The translations under genes and the position numbers were made by a program. 64,000 bases of DNA from Micromonospora sediminimaris (GTDB taxonomy: Bacteria > Actinomycetota > Actinomycetes > Mycobacteriales > Micromonosporaceae), in the NCBI GenBank assembly GCA_900112325.1, contig FOLJ01000012.1:62001-126000 (forward strand), given 5' to 3'. Positions 24,470 to 32,360 of this stretch are shown here, piece after piece (position 1 is the stretch's first letter; each line of letters begins with the position of its first letter). A model generated the notes under the pieces. The model made no database searches and had not been told where the DNA came from. It saw only the letters and a list, made by a program, of their open reading frames with translations.

Positions 24470-27186
24470 ATGCCAACCTCCGGGTGGGTCGTCAGTCCGG
24501 TGGAATCCCGCACCATCCACGGCGTCGTCGATACGTCCGCCGCAGTGATCCGGGTGGGATGGAAGCCGTGCCGACCGGCCAGTTCGAGAGCGGACAGCAC
24601 ACCGTCGACGGAGAGTCCGCCGTAGGACGGACTCGCGGCGGCCGGTTCGAGGCCGAGCAGGATGGTCTCGGCCAGGCACGAGTAGACGATGCCCGGCGGC
24701 AACGTGATGCCCGGGAAGTGGGGCGTCTGCCCATTGGGGAGCCGGACGCGGCCACCGGACACGAGGGTGACGTTCGGCAGACCCGCCACCGCCGGGTGAG
24801 CGTCACCCGGCACCGCGAGATCGCAGACGAGAACCTCCCGGTCGGCCGCCAGGTGGGTCGGGAGGATGACCGGGTCAGCCGCGTTCGTGGCGCTCACCAC
24901 GATCGGGCAGTCGCGCAGCGCGTCGAGGTCCTCGGCCACCGAGACGTCGACCAGGTGGGCCATTCGTTTCGCGACCGCGGCGAGCCTGCGCCCGGAGCCG
25001 GGTCGGCCGACGAGGACGAGCGAGTCGCAGTGTGGAGCGACCAGATCGGCCATCACCGCGCCGATGTTGCCGATGCCGCCCACCAGCCCGACCCGACGCG
25101 CACCGGAACCGCTGCTGCTCAGGTGGCGCTGAAGCAGGTCGTACGCGCAGGCGGCGGTGAGTGAGTTGCCGGAGGTGACGCGTACCTCGTTCTCGATCAC
25201 GTCCCGCCCGGCGCCGGTGACGATCGAGGTGTAGCCGCCCAGACCGACCACGTCGCCGCCGAGGGCGACGCCCAGCTCCACCGCGTCCAGTACCGTTCGG
25301 GACAACCAGGGCCGGTGCCCCGCGCGCAGCGCGTCGACCGCCTGAGCGGCGGTGAACGGCACCGCCACCACGCTGACATCGGCCTCGCGCCCGGTTGCAG
25401 AGGTCACCCGACGCCGGACCACCTCGAACGGATCCAGTTCGCCGCGCATCCGGTCCAGGGCCGCCGCGCACCGACTCTCCGACCACTCCGCCAGTTCGGG
25501 CGCCAGGGACCGAACCGTGGTGGCGTTGTCGAGGTTGGCGAGGAACACCACGTGCGGAACGTCCGCGTCGTGGCGCGCCCGGCGCGGGCGGGGTGGCGAG
25601 GGCACATGCTGGCGCGGCCGCCAGGCTCCCGTCGGTGGCACGGCCAGGTGCGACAGCAACGTCGCGTAGTCGCCCTTGGCGAGCAGGCCGGCCACGTCGT
25701 CGAACGCCGCGACGGCCCGCTCGATGTCCTCGGGTGCGAGCAGGGCGGACGGCTGTACGCGGACGGTCGTGGGCGCGGACAGGGTCGGCATGACCCGGAC
25801 CCGGTGCGCGTGCAGCAACCGACCCGCGATCAGGAAGCCGAGCGACTCGGCGTCGAACACCGCACGCAACAGGGCCGACTCGGGCTGCGGCAGGCGAAAC
25901 TCCACGCCGATGAGCAGCCCGCGGCCGCGGACCTCAACAACTGCTTCCGGCCACCGCGCCGCCACCCTGGCGAGTCGGTCCCGCAGCTCCGCGCCGGTCG
26001 CGGCGATCCGATCGCGGTGACTCTCGTAGAGCTCCAGGGCGGCCGCGGCGATCAGCGCGGAGAAGTCGTCCTCGGCGAAGGTGGACGTGTGGTGGCGACC
26101 GAAGTCGGCGACGTAGCGGTCGGCGGCGACCATCATCGCCGAGATCTTGGCCAGTCCACCGCCGAGCGACTTCGACAACAGATAGTAGTCGGCGACCACA
26201 CCGGACGGTTCGGACGCCAGGAACGTACCGGTGCGGCCCATGCCGCACTGGATCTCGTCGAACACCAGCGCCGCGTCGTGCCGGTCGGCCAGTCTCCGCA
26301 GTGCGGCCAGGGTCTCGGTCGGAACCTCCCGCACCCCGGCCTCACCCTGTACCGGCTCGGCGAAACACGCCGCCACCGGAGACAGGTTGCGGGCCCGGGA
26401 CTGCGGCACCCCGTCCGCGTCCAGGGTGACGGTGCAGATCTCGACCAGCCGGTCGTCCAGCGCTGCCACCACCGCCTCGGGCGTCCAGTCGGCCAACCGC
26501 ACTCGCCGGGGCCCCGGCACGTGCAGGTCCTCGGGCACGTTGGAGCCGTGGGTCAGGGTGCCCGCGGCGGTCGTCTTGCCGTGGAACGCGTCGCGCAGCG
26601 AGACCAGGACCGGCTCGGCCCGCAGCAGCTCGGTCACCTTCTCGACCGCCGCACCGACCACCTCGCCGCAGGGGCGTCCGGCCGCCGGCCCGCTGCCGCA
26701 CGGCAGGTCGGCGAGGCCGTCGCGGTGCAACCGGCGCAGGGACCGCTCAAGCTCCTCGCGCAGCGCGCCGAGCCGCCTGCGTCGCTCGACCACGGCGTGC
26801 TTCACCGCAGCCTCCACCGCCTCCGCACCGGTGGACCCGAGCGTCACGACATAGTCCACACCGGTGGTGGCCCGCACGAGTGCCGACAGCTTCGCGGCCA
26901 GCACGGCCGCCCCCGGGCGGATGCTGGCCTGCGCGTTGAAGGGAAGCTGCTCGTCGAGGCACCGTCGGGCCACCGCGACCAGCGCCGGGTGGTTGTGCCC
27001 GAACAGGGAGGACCCGGCACCGCCGACCAGGTCGAGGACCTGGTCGGCGGTCTCGGCACCGTCCGACGACTCCGGCGTGAGATGGTCGCCGCGCCCGCGG
27101 CGGTACGCCACGTCCAGGTTGAGTGCCTGGAACAGGCGGCCCAGCTCCGGGCGGGCGTAGCGGCCGAAATCGAGGTCGGTGCTCAC
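24466..27186 (-). CDS. Fusion: class III aminotransferase + acyl-ACP reductase (AAR)
   Basis: 906 residues in two domains. Residues 1-500 are a class III PLP aminotransferase: DEIQCGMGRTG (310-320) and PLP lysine 339 in LLSKSLGGGLAK. Residues about 540-890 match the cyanobacterial-type fatty acyl-ACP reductase: VGLGGYTSIVT (647-657), TSGNSLTA (671-678), dinucleotide motif GGIGNIG (703-709) and probable thioester cysteine Cys837 in YSCLAET. The predicted reaction is acyl-ACP to aldehyde with NADPH, then transamination to a primary alkyl amine in the same polypeptide. The known parallels PigE and TamH join a reductase to an aminotransferase in the opposite order. GTG start overlaps the upstream carrier gene (GTGA), which is its likely acyl donor. 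Domain assignment is from motifs, not a search. Confidence 0.87.
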   Translation of the reverse strand: MSTDLDFGRYARPELGRLFQALNLDVAYRRGRGDHLTPESSDGAETADQVLDLVGGAGSSLFGHNHPALVAVARRCLDEQLPFNAQASIRPGAAVLAAKLSALVRATTGVDYVVTLGSTGAEAVEAAVKHAVVERRRRLGALREELERSLRRLHRDGLADLPCGSGPAAGRPCGEVVGAAVEKVTELLRAEPVLVSLRDAFHGKTTAAGTLTHGSNVPEDLHVPGPRRVRLADWTPEAVVAALDDRLVEICTVTLDADGVPQSRARNLSPVAACFAEPVQGEAGVREVPTETLAALRRLADRHDAALVFDEIQCGMGRTGTFLASEPSGVVADYYLLSKSLGGGLAKISAMMVAADRYVADFGRHHTSTFAEDDFSALIAAAALELYESHRDRIAATGAELRDRLARVAARWPEAVVEVRGRGLLIGVEFRLPQPESALLRAVFDAESLGFLIAGRLLHAHRVRVMPTLSAPTTVRVQPSALLAPEDIERAVAAFDDVAGLLAKGDYATLLSHLAVPPTGAWRPRQHVPSPPRPRRARHDADVPHVVFLANLDNATTVRSLAPELAEWSESRCAAALDRMRGELDPFEVVRRRVTSATGREADVSVVAVPFTAAQAVDALRAGHRPWLSRTVLDAVELGVALGGDVVGLGGYTSIVTGAGRDVIENEVRVTSGNSLTAACAYDLLQRHLSSSGSGARRVGLVGGIGNIGAVMADLVAPHCDSLVLVGRPGSGRRLAAVAKRMAHLVDVSVAEDLDALRDCPIVVSATNAADPVILPTHLAADREVLVCDLAVPGDAHPAVAGLPNVTLVSGGRVRLPNGQTPHFPGITLPPGIVYSCLAETILLGLEPAAASPSYGGLSVDGVLSALELAGRHGFHPTRITAADVSTTPWMVRDSTGLTTHPEVGI

Positions 27187-27443
27187 GGCTGGCCGATCCC
27201 GTTTCCGACCCGTACGGTCATCGACGCGGTGACCTGGTCCACGACGTCACGCAGCGTGCGCATCGACGCCGCCTGTCCGTCGGACATCTGCACCTCGAAT
27301 AGAGACTCCATCTCCACGATCAGATCGATCGACCGCACCGAGTCCAGGCCGTAATCCGCCAGTGGCGTGTCCGGATCCAACTCCGGCACCTGCAACCGAC
27401 GACGGAACAATTCGTCAACCACATCCAGAACTTCGCGATCCAC
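27183..27443 (-). CDS. Acyl carrier protein 2
   Basis: 86 residues with the pantetheine serine in DYGLDSVRSIDL. GTG 27443 follows GGAGGGGGAG. Coupled to the aminotransferase-reductase fusion downstream by a 4-bp overlap, so it probably presents the acyl thioester that is reduced. About 100 bp after the alpha/beta hydrolase gene. Confidence 0.9.
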   Translation of the reverse strand: MDREVLDVVDELFRRRLQVPELDPDTPLADYGLDSVRSIDLIVEMESLFEVQMSDGQAASMRTLRDVVDQVTASMTVRVGNGIGQP

Positions 27444-27545
27444 TGCGCTCCCCCTCCTCACGCAAAGCGCCATCCCGCCCGGCGCTTCGGCAGCCGCCTC
27501 GTCGGTCGAGCGCACCTCGACCGGGCTTTTCCGACCGTCGACCGG

Positions 27546-28412
27546 TCAGGCACGGGTTTCGACCTCGTCGATGAACTTCGCGACCAACGCCTGGAAACCC
27601 GCCGCGTCGTCCAGGAACGGCAGATGGCCCGCTCCCGGCATGATCTCGTAGCGACCGTTGGGAAATTTCTCCGCCAGTTCCTTGGCCCCGGACGGGCTCA
27701 GCAACACGTCGTCGTCACCGATGACCACCAGGGTCGGTGCCTCGATCCGAGCCAGCACATCCGCGCTCGTCTCACCGGTCAACGCCAACTTCAACCCGTT
27801 GACCAGATCCTCCTTCGTCGACAGAGCCAGGAAGCTCTCCCGCAACCCGAGGAAGCCCGGCGTACCCAATTCCTCGATCATTTCCGCGCCGAACACCTCC
27901 GGGTACAGGTGCGCGTACAACGCCGCCATTCCGTGCTGCTCCAGCGTCAGCAGCCACGCCCGCTGCACCAGACGATGACGACGCATCCCCCGGGGACCGA
28001 GCGCCGGACCGGCCAGCACGATCCCCTTGACCCGGTCCGGGTGCTTCAGGGCCACATCCCGCGCCAACACCGTGGAGATCGAGGTCGACAACAGGTACGC
28101 CTGGTCGATCTCCAGCGCATCCAGCAGCCCGACGACGTCCTCGACGTGCTCGTCCCACGTCGGATACTTCTCCGGGTGCGACGACCGGCCATGGCCGCAC
28201 AGGTCGTAACTCACCACGCGATGGCCCACCGACAACTCGTCCGTGAACACCCGCCACGTCGGAGTCGTCATGAAGAAGTTGTTGAGCGTCAGGACCACCG
28301 GACCCGTACCGGTCGACTCGTAGTACAGCTCGACACCCTCCCGCCCACGGGCCCGCACCGCATCCTCGCGGTACGCCACCTCAAGACGTTCGAGAACCTC
28401 ACCAGCAGACAC
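27546..28412 (-). CDS. Alpha/beta hydrolase with a serine-flanked nucleophile elbow
   Basis: 288 residues. Fold features: NNFF oxyanion loop near 44-47, YDLCGHGRSSHP (69-80), elbow STSIS (109-113) with nucleophile Ser111, IGDDDVLLSP acid loop and GAGHLPF histidine. In the elbow both glycines of the usual GxSxG are serine. Could be a thioesterase-like, peptidase-like or non-hydrolytic member. The frame extends 23 codons further up, but GTG 28412 has the best ribosome site. A deleted second copy lies at 23359-23493. Confidence 0.8.
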   Translation of the reverse strand: MSAGEVLERLEVAYREDAVRARGREGVELYYESTGTGPVVLTLNNFFMTTPTWRVFTDELSVGHRVVSYDLCGHGRSSHPEKYPTWDEHVEDVVGLLDALEIDQAYLLSTSISTVLARDVALKHPDRVKGIVLAGPALGPRGMRRHRLVQRAWLLTLEQHGMAALYAHLYPEVFGAEMIEELGTPGFLGLRESFLALSTKEDLVNGLKLALTGETSADVLARIEAPTLVVIGDDDVLLSPSGAKELAEKFPNGRYEIMPGAGHLPFLDDAAGFQALVAKFIDEVETRA

Positions 28413-28424
28413 CACATCCCCCTT
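28399..28424 (-). repeat. 26-bp direct repeat, copy 2
   Basis: Identical to 23480-23505. It carries the ribosome site and first codons of the intact alpha/beta hydrolase and touches the stop of the upstream gene. Confidence 0.85.
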
Positions 28425-29400
28425 ATCCCAGTTCAATGCGTTCAGCAGCAGGAAGTACGCCGGCGAACCCGGCGACGACATCGGCTGCCGACGTCTCGTC
28501 GGAGACCGATTCGCAGGACAGGCCGCAGTACATCGCCATCTCCTCGATGCGGCCGGTGGTCGCCACGGTGGGCACCGCGGCGCTGAAGCGGGGCACCAGG
28601 TACGAACGCTCTTCGACCCTCGTGCGGCCGATGAACTTCTTCGGTTGCCGCGGGTCCTCGGTCACCGGTGTGGCCAGCACCCGGTGACGCCGACCCGGCC
28701 ACCCGATCTCGTAGACGTCGGTGATCACTGTGTCGGCACCGTCAGCCGCGCACACCGCCGTCTTGAAGTGGGGATGGGCCCAGGACTCCCGGGCGACGAC
28801 GAACGCCGTCCCCAGCAGCACGCCGTCGGCTCCGGCGGCTATCGCCTGCTCGGCGTCGGCCGGCGAACCGATGCCACCCGCCGCGACGACGCAGGCGCTG
28901 GGCGCCCGGTCGCGCAGCTCGGCGACCAACTCGTCGCGGCGCGACCCACCGAGCAGGTGTCCACCTGCCTCGATGCCCTGCGCCACCACGACAGCGCCCC
29001 GCTCCGCCGCCCGTACGCCATCCTCCACGGTGCCGACCTGGACCACGAGAACCCGGCCGGTCGCGGCGACGCGCTCGAACACCGCTTCCTCGGGCATGCC
29101 GAACAGCGACACGTAGACGTGCGGCGGCGTCTCGGTGAGCACCTGCGTCACCTGGCGGTCGAGGTCGTCGGGACCGACCACCTCCGGGATGAGATTCACG
29201 CCGACCGGTCGCGACGTGCCCGCCACCAACCGGCTCAGCACCGCCGACAGTGCCTCACCCATCAGCTTGTAGCCGCCCACGCAGCCGGCCGCACCCGCGT
29301 TGGAGACCGCGCACGCCAACTCCGTGCCCGCGACGCCGCCCATGCCCGACTGGAGCAGGGCCACGTCGGTGCCGAGCACCGTCGCCACGCTCGACCGCAT
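28423..29400 (-). CDS. Nitronate monooxygenase / 2-nitropropane dioxygenase-like flavoenzyme
   Basis: 325 residues. TIM-barrel FMN enzyme with the QGIEAGGHLLGG loop and AAGGIGSPADAEQAIAAGADGVLLGTAFV phosphate-binding strands. The family oxidises alkyl nitronates; other members are enoyl-ACP reductases (FabK). Beside an AurF-type N-oxygenase, a role in handling nitro/nitronate intermediates is attractive, while a FabK-like role in shaping the acyl chain is the main alternative. ATG 29400 shares one base with the upstream stop (TGATG). Confidence 0.83.
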   Translation of the reverse strand: MRSSVATVLGTDVALLQSGMGGVAGTELACAVSNAGAAGCVGGYKLMGEALSAVLSRLVAGTSRPVGVNLIPEVVGPDDLDRQVTQVLTETPPHVYVSLFGMPEEAVFERVAATGRVLVVQVGTVEDGVRAAERGAVVVAQGIEAGGHLLGGSRRDELVAELRDRAPSACVVAAGGIGSPADAEQAIAAGADGVLLGTAFVVARESWAHPHFKTAVCAADGADTVITDVYEIGWPGRRHRVLATPVTEDPRQPKKFIGRTRVEERSYLVPRFSAAVPTVATTGRIEEMAMYCGLSCESVSDETSAADVVAGFAGVLPAAERIELG

Positions 29401-30227
29401 CAGCCCAGGCTCTCCACTGCGGACAGCGCGGCCTCGACACCACCGAAACGCGCCGTCAGCGTGTGCACCCACCGCTCGACGCCGAACGCCAGACAACTGG
29501 TGTGGGCGGTGTCGTCTCCGGCCTGGATCTCGCACCGCTCGCCGAAGAAGTTCCGGTGGTAGTTGACCGAGCCGATGGCCAGGCCATCGACGACGAACTC
29601 CTCCTTCACCGGGAACAACCGCTGCATCTTCGCCTTGCCGCTGTTCTTGTCGAAGAACGGATCCGTGGCGACCTCGAGCTTGACGTCGAGACCGAGTTCG
29701 GCGCACAGCGCCAGCACCGCGTCCTTGGCCCGGCCCAGGTGCTGCTTGGCACCCTCCTCCTGGCCGACGAAGACGATCTCCCGCATGGAGAAGCCGAGCA
29801 GCCGCTGTAGGCCGTCGTAATGCTCCTCGTTGCGGAAACAGGTGCCCAACGTGGTCCGCAGGACTCCGTCTGCGGGCAGGACCGACCCGGCCAGGTCCAG
29901 GTAGATCGCGTAGCAGGCGGCCGAGGGCAGGGCGAACTCGGCGGGCCGCAGCACGTCGGCCGGCACCTGTTCCAACGGCCGGGACGCGGTAGCCAGCAGG
30001 GTGCCCACCCGCTCCGGGTCGAGCCGGGCGGCCGCCAGCCCCAGATGCGGGAAGTTGTCGTAGTAGTCGAAGGTGTCCAGGTCCCGGGTGCGCAGCAGGA
30101 ACGGGAACCGGAACTCCGCGGCACCCCAGCCGTCCCCGAATCGCCGGAACACCGCGTCGATCGCTCTCAGCAATCGCAGCTGGCCACCGTCGAGGACCCG
30201 CAAGCCATTGTCGGTAACGGTAGTCAT
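29400..30227 (-). CDS. Amino acid:[carrier protein] ligase (class II aaRS-like)
   Basis: 275 residues. A truncated seryl-tRNA-synthetase-like catalytic core: motif 2 TLGTCFRNEEHY (126-137, Cys130, Arg132, Glu134) and motif 3 SCLAFGVERW (244-253, Cys245, Arg252). The N-terminal tRNA-binding arm is absent. Members of this family (Bradyrhizobium Bll0957 type) load Gly or Ala on a small carrier protein, with cysteines as zinc ligands. It overlaps the adjacent carrier gene by 4 bp, as known pairs do. The amino acid cannot be told from motifs; Gly, Ala and Ser are candidates. Confidence 0.9.
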   Translation of the reverse strand: MTTVTDNGLRVLDGGQLRLLRAIDAVFRRFGDGWGAAEFRFPFLLRTRDLDTFDYYDNFPHLGLAAARLDPERVGTLLATASRPLEQVPADVLRPAEFALPSAACYAIYLDLAGSVLPADGVLRTTLGTCFRNEEHYDGLQRLLGFSMREIVFVGQEEGAKQHLGRAKDAVLALCAELGLDVKLEVATDPFFDKNSGKAKMQRLFPVKEEFVVDGLAIGSVNYHRNFFGERCEIQAGDDTAHTSCLAFGVERWVHTLTARFGGVEAALSAVESLG

Positions 30228-30472
30228 GACGCCGCCTTCTGCTTCAGGAACCGCGCCCCGATCGCGTTGAGGGTGCGGAAGTCGTCGAGGTCGAGTTCCT
30301 CGGGGTCGATCGACTCGCCGGTCAGTTCCTCCAGCAGGAAGATGAACTCGACGAAGGCCAGCGAGTTGATCGCCCGGCTGTCGATGAGGTCGAGGTCGTC
30401 GTCCAGCTTGTCGAGTTTGGGATTGCGGTCCAGGATGAACTCCCGCACCGCCTGCATCGGTTCGGTCCTCAC
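30224..30472 (-). CDS. Amino acid carrier protein 3
   Basis: 82 residues, strongly acidic; pantetheine site Ser37 in RAINSLAFVEFIF. Coupled on both sides: GTG 30472 overlaps the diiron gene stop, and its own stop overlaps the aaRS-like ligase start. This pairing identifies it as the ligase's acceptor. ATG 30457 is an alternative start. Confidence 0.88.
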   Translation of the reverse strand: MRTEPMQAVREFILDRNPKLDKLDDDLDLIDSRAINSLAFVEFIFLLEELTGESIDPEELDLDDFRTLNAIGARFLKQKAAS

Positions 30473-31347
30473 TTGACCAGTTCCCTGCCCACGCCGGCCT
30501 TCGTCAGAAAGCTGCGCGTCCGCTTGAGGATCCGCTCGTGCGCGGCGTGTCGGGCCGGGTGCTCCAACGCGCGGCGGCGCAACGCCAACGCGTCCGGAAT
30601 GCCGGCGTCGCGGTAGGCCGCCGGGTTGTAGAGCGTGGCGATGCTGTACCGCAGGTAGTTCTCCAGGTACTCGGCGACCAGCGGCACCTCGGCCGGGTCG
30701 CGCTTGGCCACCTGGCCGAGCAGGTTGGTGAAGATCATGCGCCCGAACGCCACGTGCCGGCTCTCGTCCTGGTGGTGCACCCGGTTGATCTCGCGGGCGA
30801 TGTGCGGCAACGACTCGTCGGTGGCCATGTACGCGTTGTAGTGGTCCACGATCTCCTCGAAGATGAGGATGCGGGCGAACACCACCAGCTCACGGGCCAC
30901 CGGCGACAGGTGTTCCACCGAGTCGGCCTGCAGGGACGGCTGGGCCGGGTACAGCTTGCCGCCGTAGCGCAGGCAGAACTGCGCGAAGAACCACATGTGC
31001 TCGTTTTCCTCACCGATGAAGTGGTGCAGGAACTCCGAGACGTTCGCGTACGTCCGCTCGTGGATGCGCATCACGACTTCGCTCATCAGCTCGCGGATGC
31101 CGTGGATGTTGAGGCTGAAGAAGTTGATGGCCTCGTACTTGGTAAGCGCGATCTGCTGCTCACGGGTGAGCTCGTCCCACATCGGCGTGCCCGCGAGGGT
31201 GGTCAGGCTCTCGCTCATCCACGGCAGGTCCGGCTCGATGGCGTCCGGCCAGTCGAACAACGTGTACGGGTTGTAGTAGCCGGACTCGGCCATGTGCTCG
31301 AGCCGGTCCAGCTCCAGCTCGATCGGTTCGATCTCTCGTACCGCCAT
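30469..31347 (-). CDS. AurF-type diiron N-oxygenase
   Basis: 292 residues. Ferritin-like helices with a full diiron ligand set: Glu72 (KYEAINFF), Glu114 and His117 (EENEHMWFF), Glu164 or Glu165 (FEEIVDHYN), and His191/Glu195/His198 (HHQDESRHVAF). The last pattern, HxxxExxH, is that of p-aminobenzoate N-oxygenase AurF. Relatives turn amines to hydroxylamines, nitroso or nitro compounds, and a diiron enzyme is reported in azoxy biosynthesis (valanimycin VlmB). Between the transglutaminase-like gene (41 bp) and the carrier gene (overlap). Likely substrate: the alkyl amine or an N-acylated product. Chemistry beyond N-oxidation is not predictable. Confidence 0.87.
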   Translation of the reverse strand: MAVREIEPIELELDRLEHMAESGYYNPYTLFDWPDAIEPDLPWMSESLTTLAGTPMWDELTREQQIALTKYEAINFFSLNIHGIRELMSEVVMRIHERTYANVSEFLHHFIGEENEHMWFFAQFCLRYGGKLYPAQPSLQADSVEHLSPVARELVVFARILIFEEIVDHYNAYMATDESLPHIAREINRVHHQDESRHVAFGRMIFTNLLGQVAKRDPAEVPLVAEYLENYLRYSIATLYNPAAYRDAGIPDALALRRRALEHPARHAAHERILKRTRSFLTKAGVGRELVK

Positions 31348-31388
31348 TGTCAGTCGTCCTCCCCGATAGGTGGTTCAAGAGGTCAGGT

Positions 31389-32360
31389 TCACCGCGCCGA
31401 CCTGATGTCGGCACGCAACAGCGCCGGTTGTGGCGACCCACATTCGTGGTGTCCGAAGGACGCGTTGCCGGAGGCGGTCGACGGGATGACCTTGTTGTAG
31501 ATCGATCCGAGACACAGCTCCTGGAACTGCTCGGTGTCGGCGGACAGCCGCGCCGCGAGCTGCGCCTTGGCGATGTCGACCGTCTTGGTCACCCCGTCGT
31601 CGTCGGTCACCTCGACACACGCGTGCGGCAGGTCGAGCGCGCCGCCGAGCACCCCGGTGAACCACCCGCGCTTCGCCTCCGCGCGGTATCCCGCCGCGCG
31701 GAACCGCTCGGCCAGCAGCAGGCTCGCCGCGATGCAGCTCGTCACCCCGAGTTCGTGCACCAGCGCGTAGTCGGCCTGCATCGGCACCGGAATCATCTGC
31801 CAGCGGTAGCCGGCGTGCAGGTAGTCGCGGGTCAACGTCCGCAGGGTCGGGGATACCAGAGGGGTACGAGCGCCGGTGTTTGTGACTGTCGCGGCGTACT
31901 CCGCCGACCCTGCGCTCGGCGTGAGTGGCGTGATCTCCTCCAGCTGGCCCCCGAACCGGACCACGTCGGGCCCCTCCAGCCGCCACGGCGCCACCCCCGA
32001 GCACTCGTGGCACTCCAGTCGGACCCGGAAGCTCCAGGTCTTCGGCCGAAGCAGGTCGTCGACCGAGCGACCCGCGAACCGGAACAGCATCCGGAACGCC
32101 AACTCCGGCTGCGTGTTCGACCGGTACGAGTACATGCCGAGGTTGTAGAGGTCGTTGGGGTCGAAGTAACGTACGCCGTCCCGCTCCTCGGCCGGCAGCC
32201 CGGCGTCGACCAGTCGGTCCACGTCGGCCGAGTCGCAGTGCAGCATTTCCCGGGCCACGGACTCCGGCTGAGTCTTGCGGGAAAACTGATCGGGAACGAA
32301 TTCGATCGATTCGGCGACTTTTTCCCACGGTGGACAGGCAGTCGCTTGTTGCTGTGGCAC
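31389..32360 (-). CDS. Transglutaminase-fold protein, candidate amide synthase
   Basis: 323 residues. The C-terminal half has a transglutaminase-like triad: Cys209 in GVTSCIAASLLL, His246 in DLPHACVEV, and Asp262 in KTVDIAK. The N-terminal 180 residues are unassigned and carry a CHEC cysteine pair (117-120). The andrimid enzyme AdmF has this fold and makes an amide between two carrier-bound acyl groups, and there is no condensation domain in this window. A similar acyl-transfer role is proposed. First gene of the long leftward operon, about 170 bp after the 42-bp element. GTG 32360 follows GGGGGAGAG; a TTG at 32384 is also in frame. Confidence 0.7.
   Translation of the reverse strand: MPQQQATACPPWEKVAESIEFVPDQFSRKTQPESVAREMLHCDSADVDRLVDAGLPAEERDGVRYFDPNDLYNLGMYSYRSNTQPELAFRMLFRFAGRSVDDLLRPKTWSFRVRLECHECSGVAPWRLEGPDVVRFGGQLEEITPLTPSAGSAEYAATVTNTGARTPLVSPTLRTLTRDYLHAGYRWQMIPVPMQADYALVHELGVTSCIAASLLLAERFRAAGYRAEAKRGWFTGVLGGALDLPHACVEVTDDDGVTKTVDIAKAQLAARLSADTEQFQELCLGSIYNKVIPSTASGNASFGHHECGSPQPALLRADIRSAR

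Noticed and set aside
28423..29400. Calling the flavoenzyme a definite nitronate monooxygenase
   Set aside because: The motifs are also shared by FabK-type enoyl-ACP reductases; the nitro link rests on neighbours.
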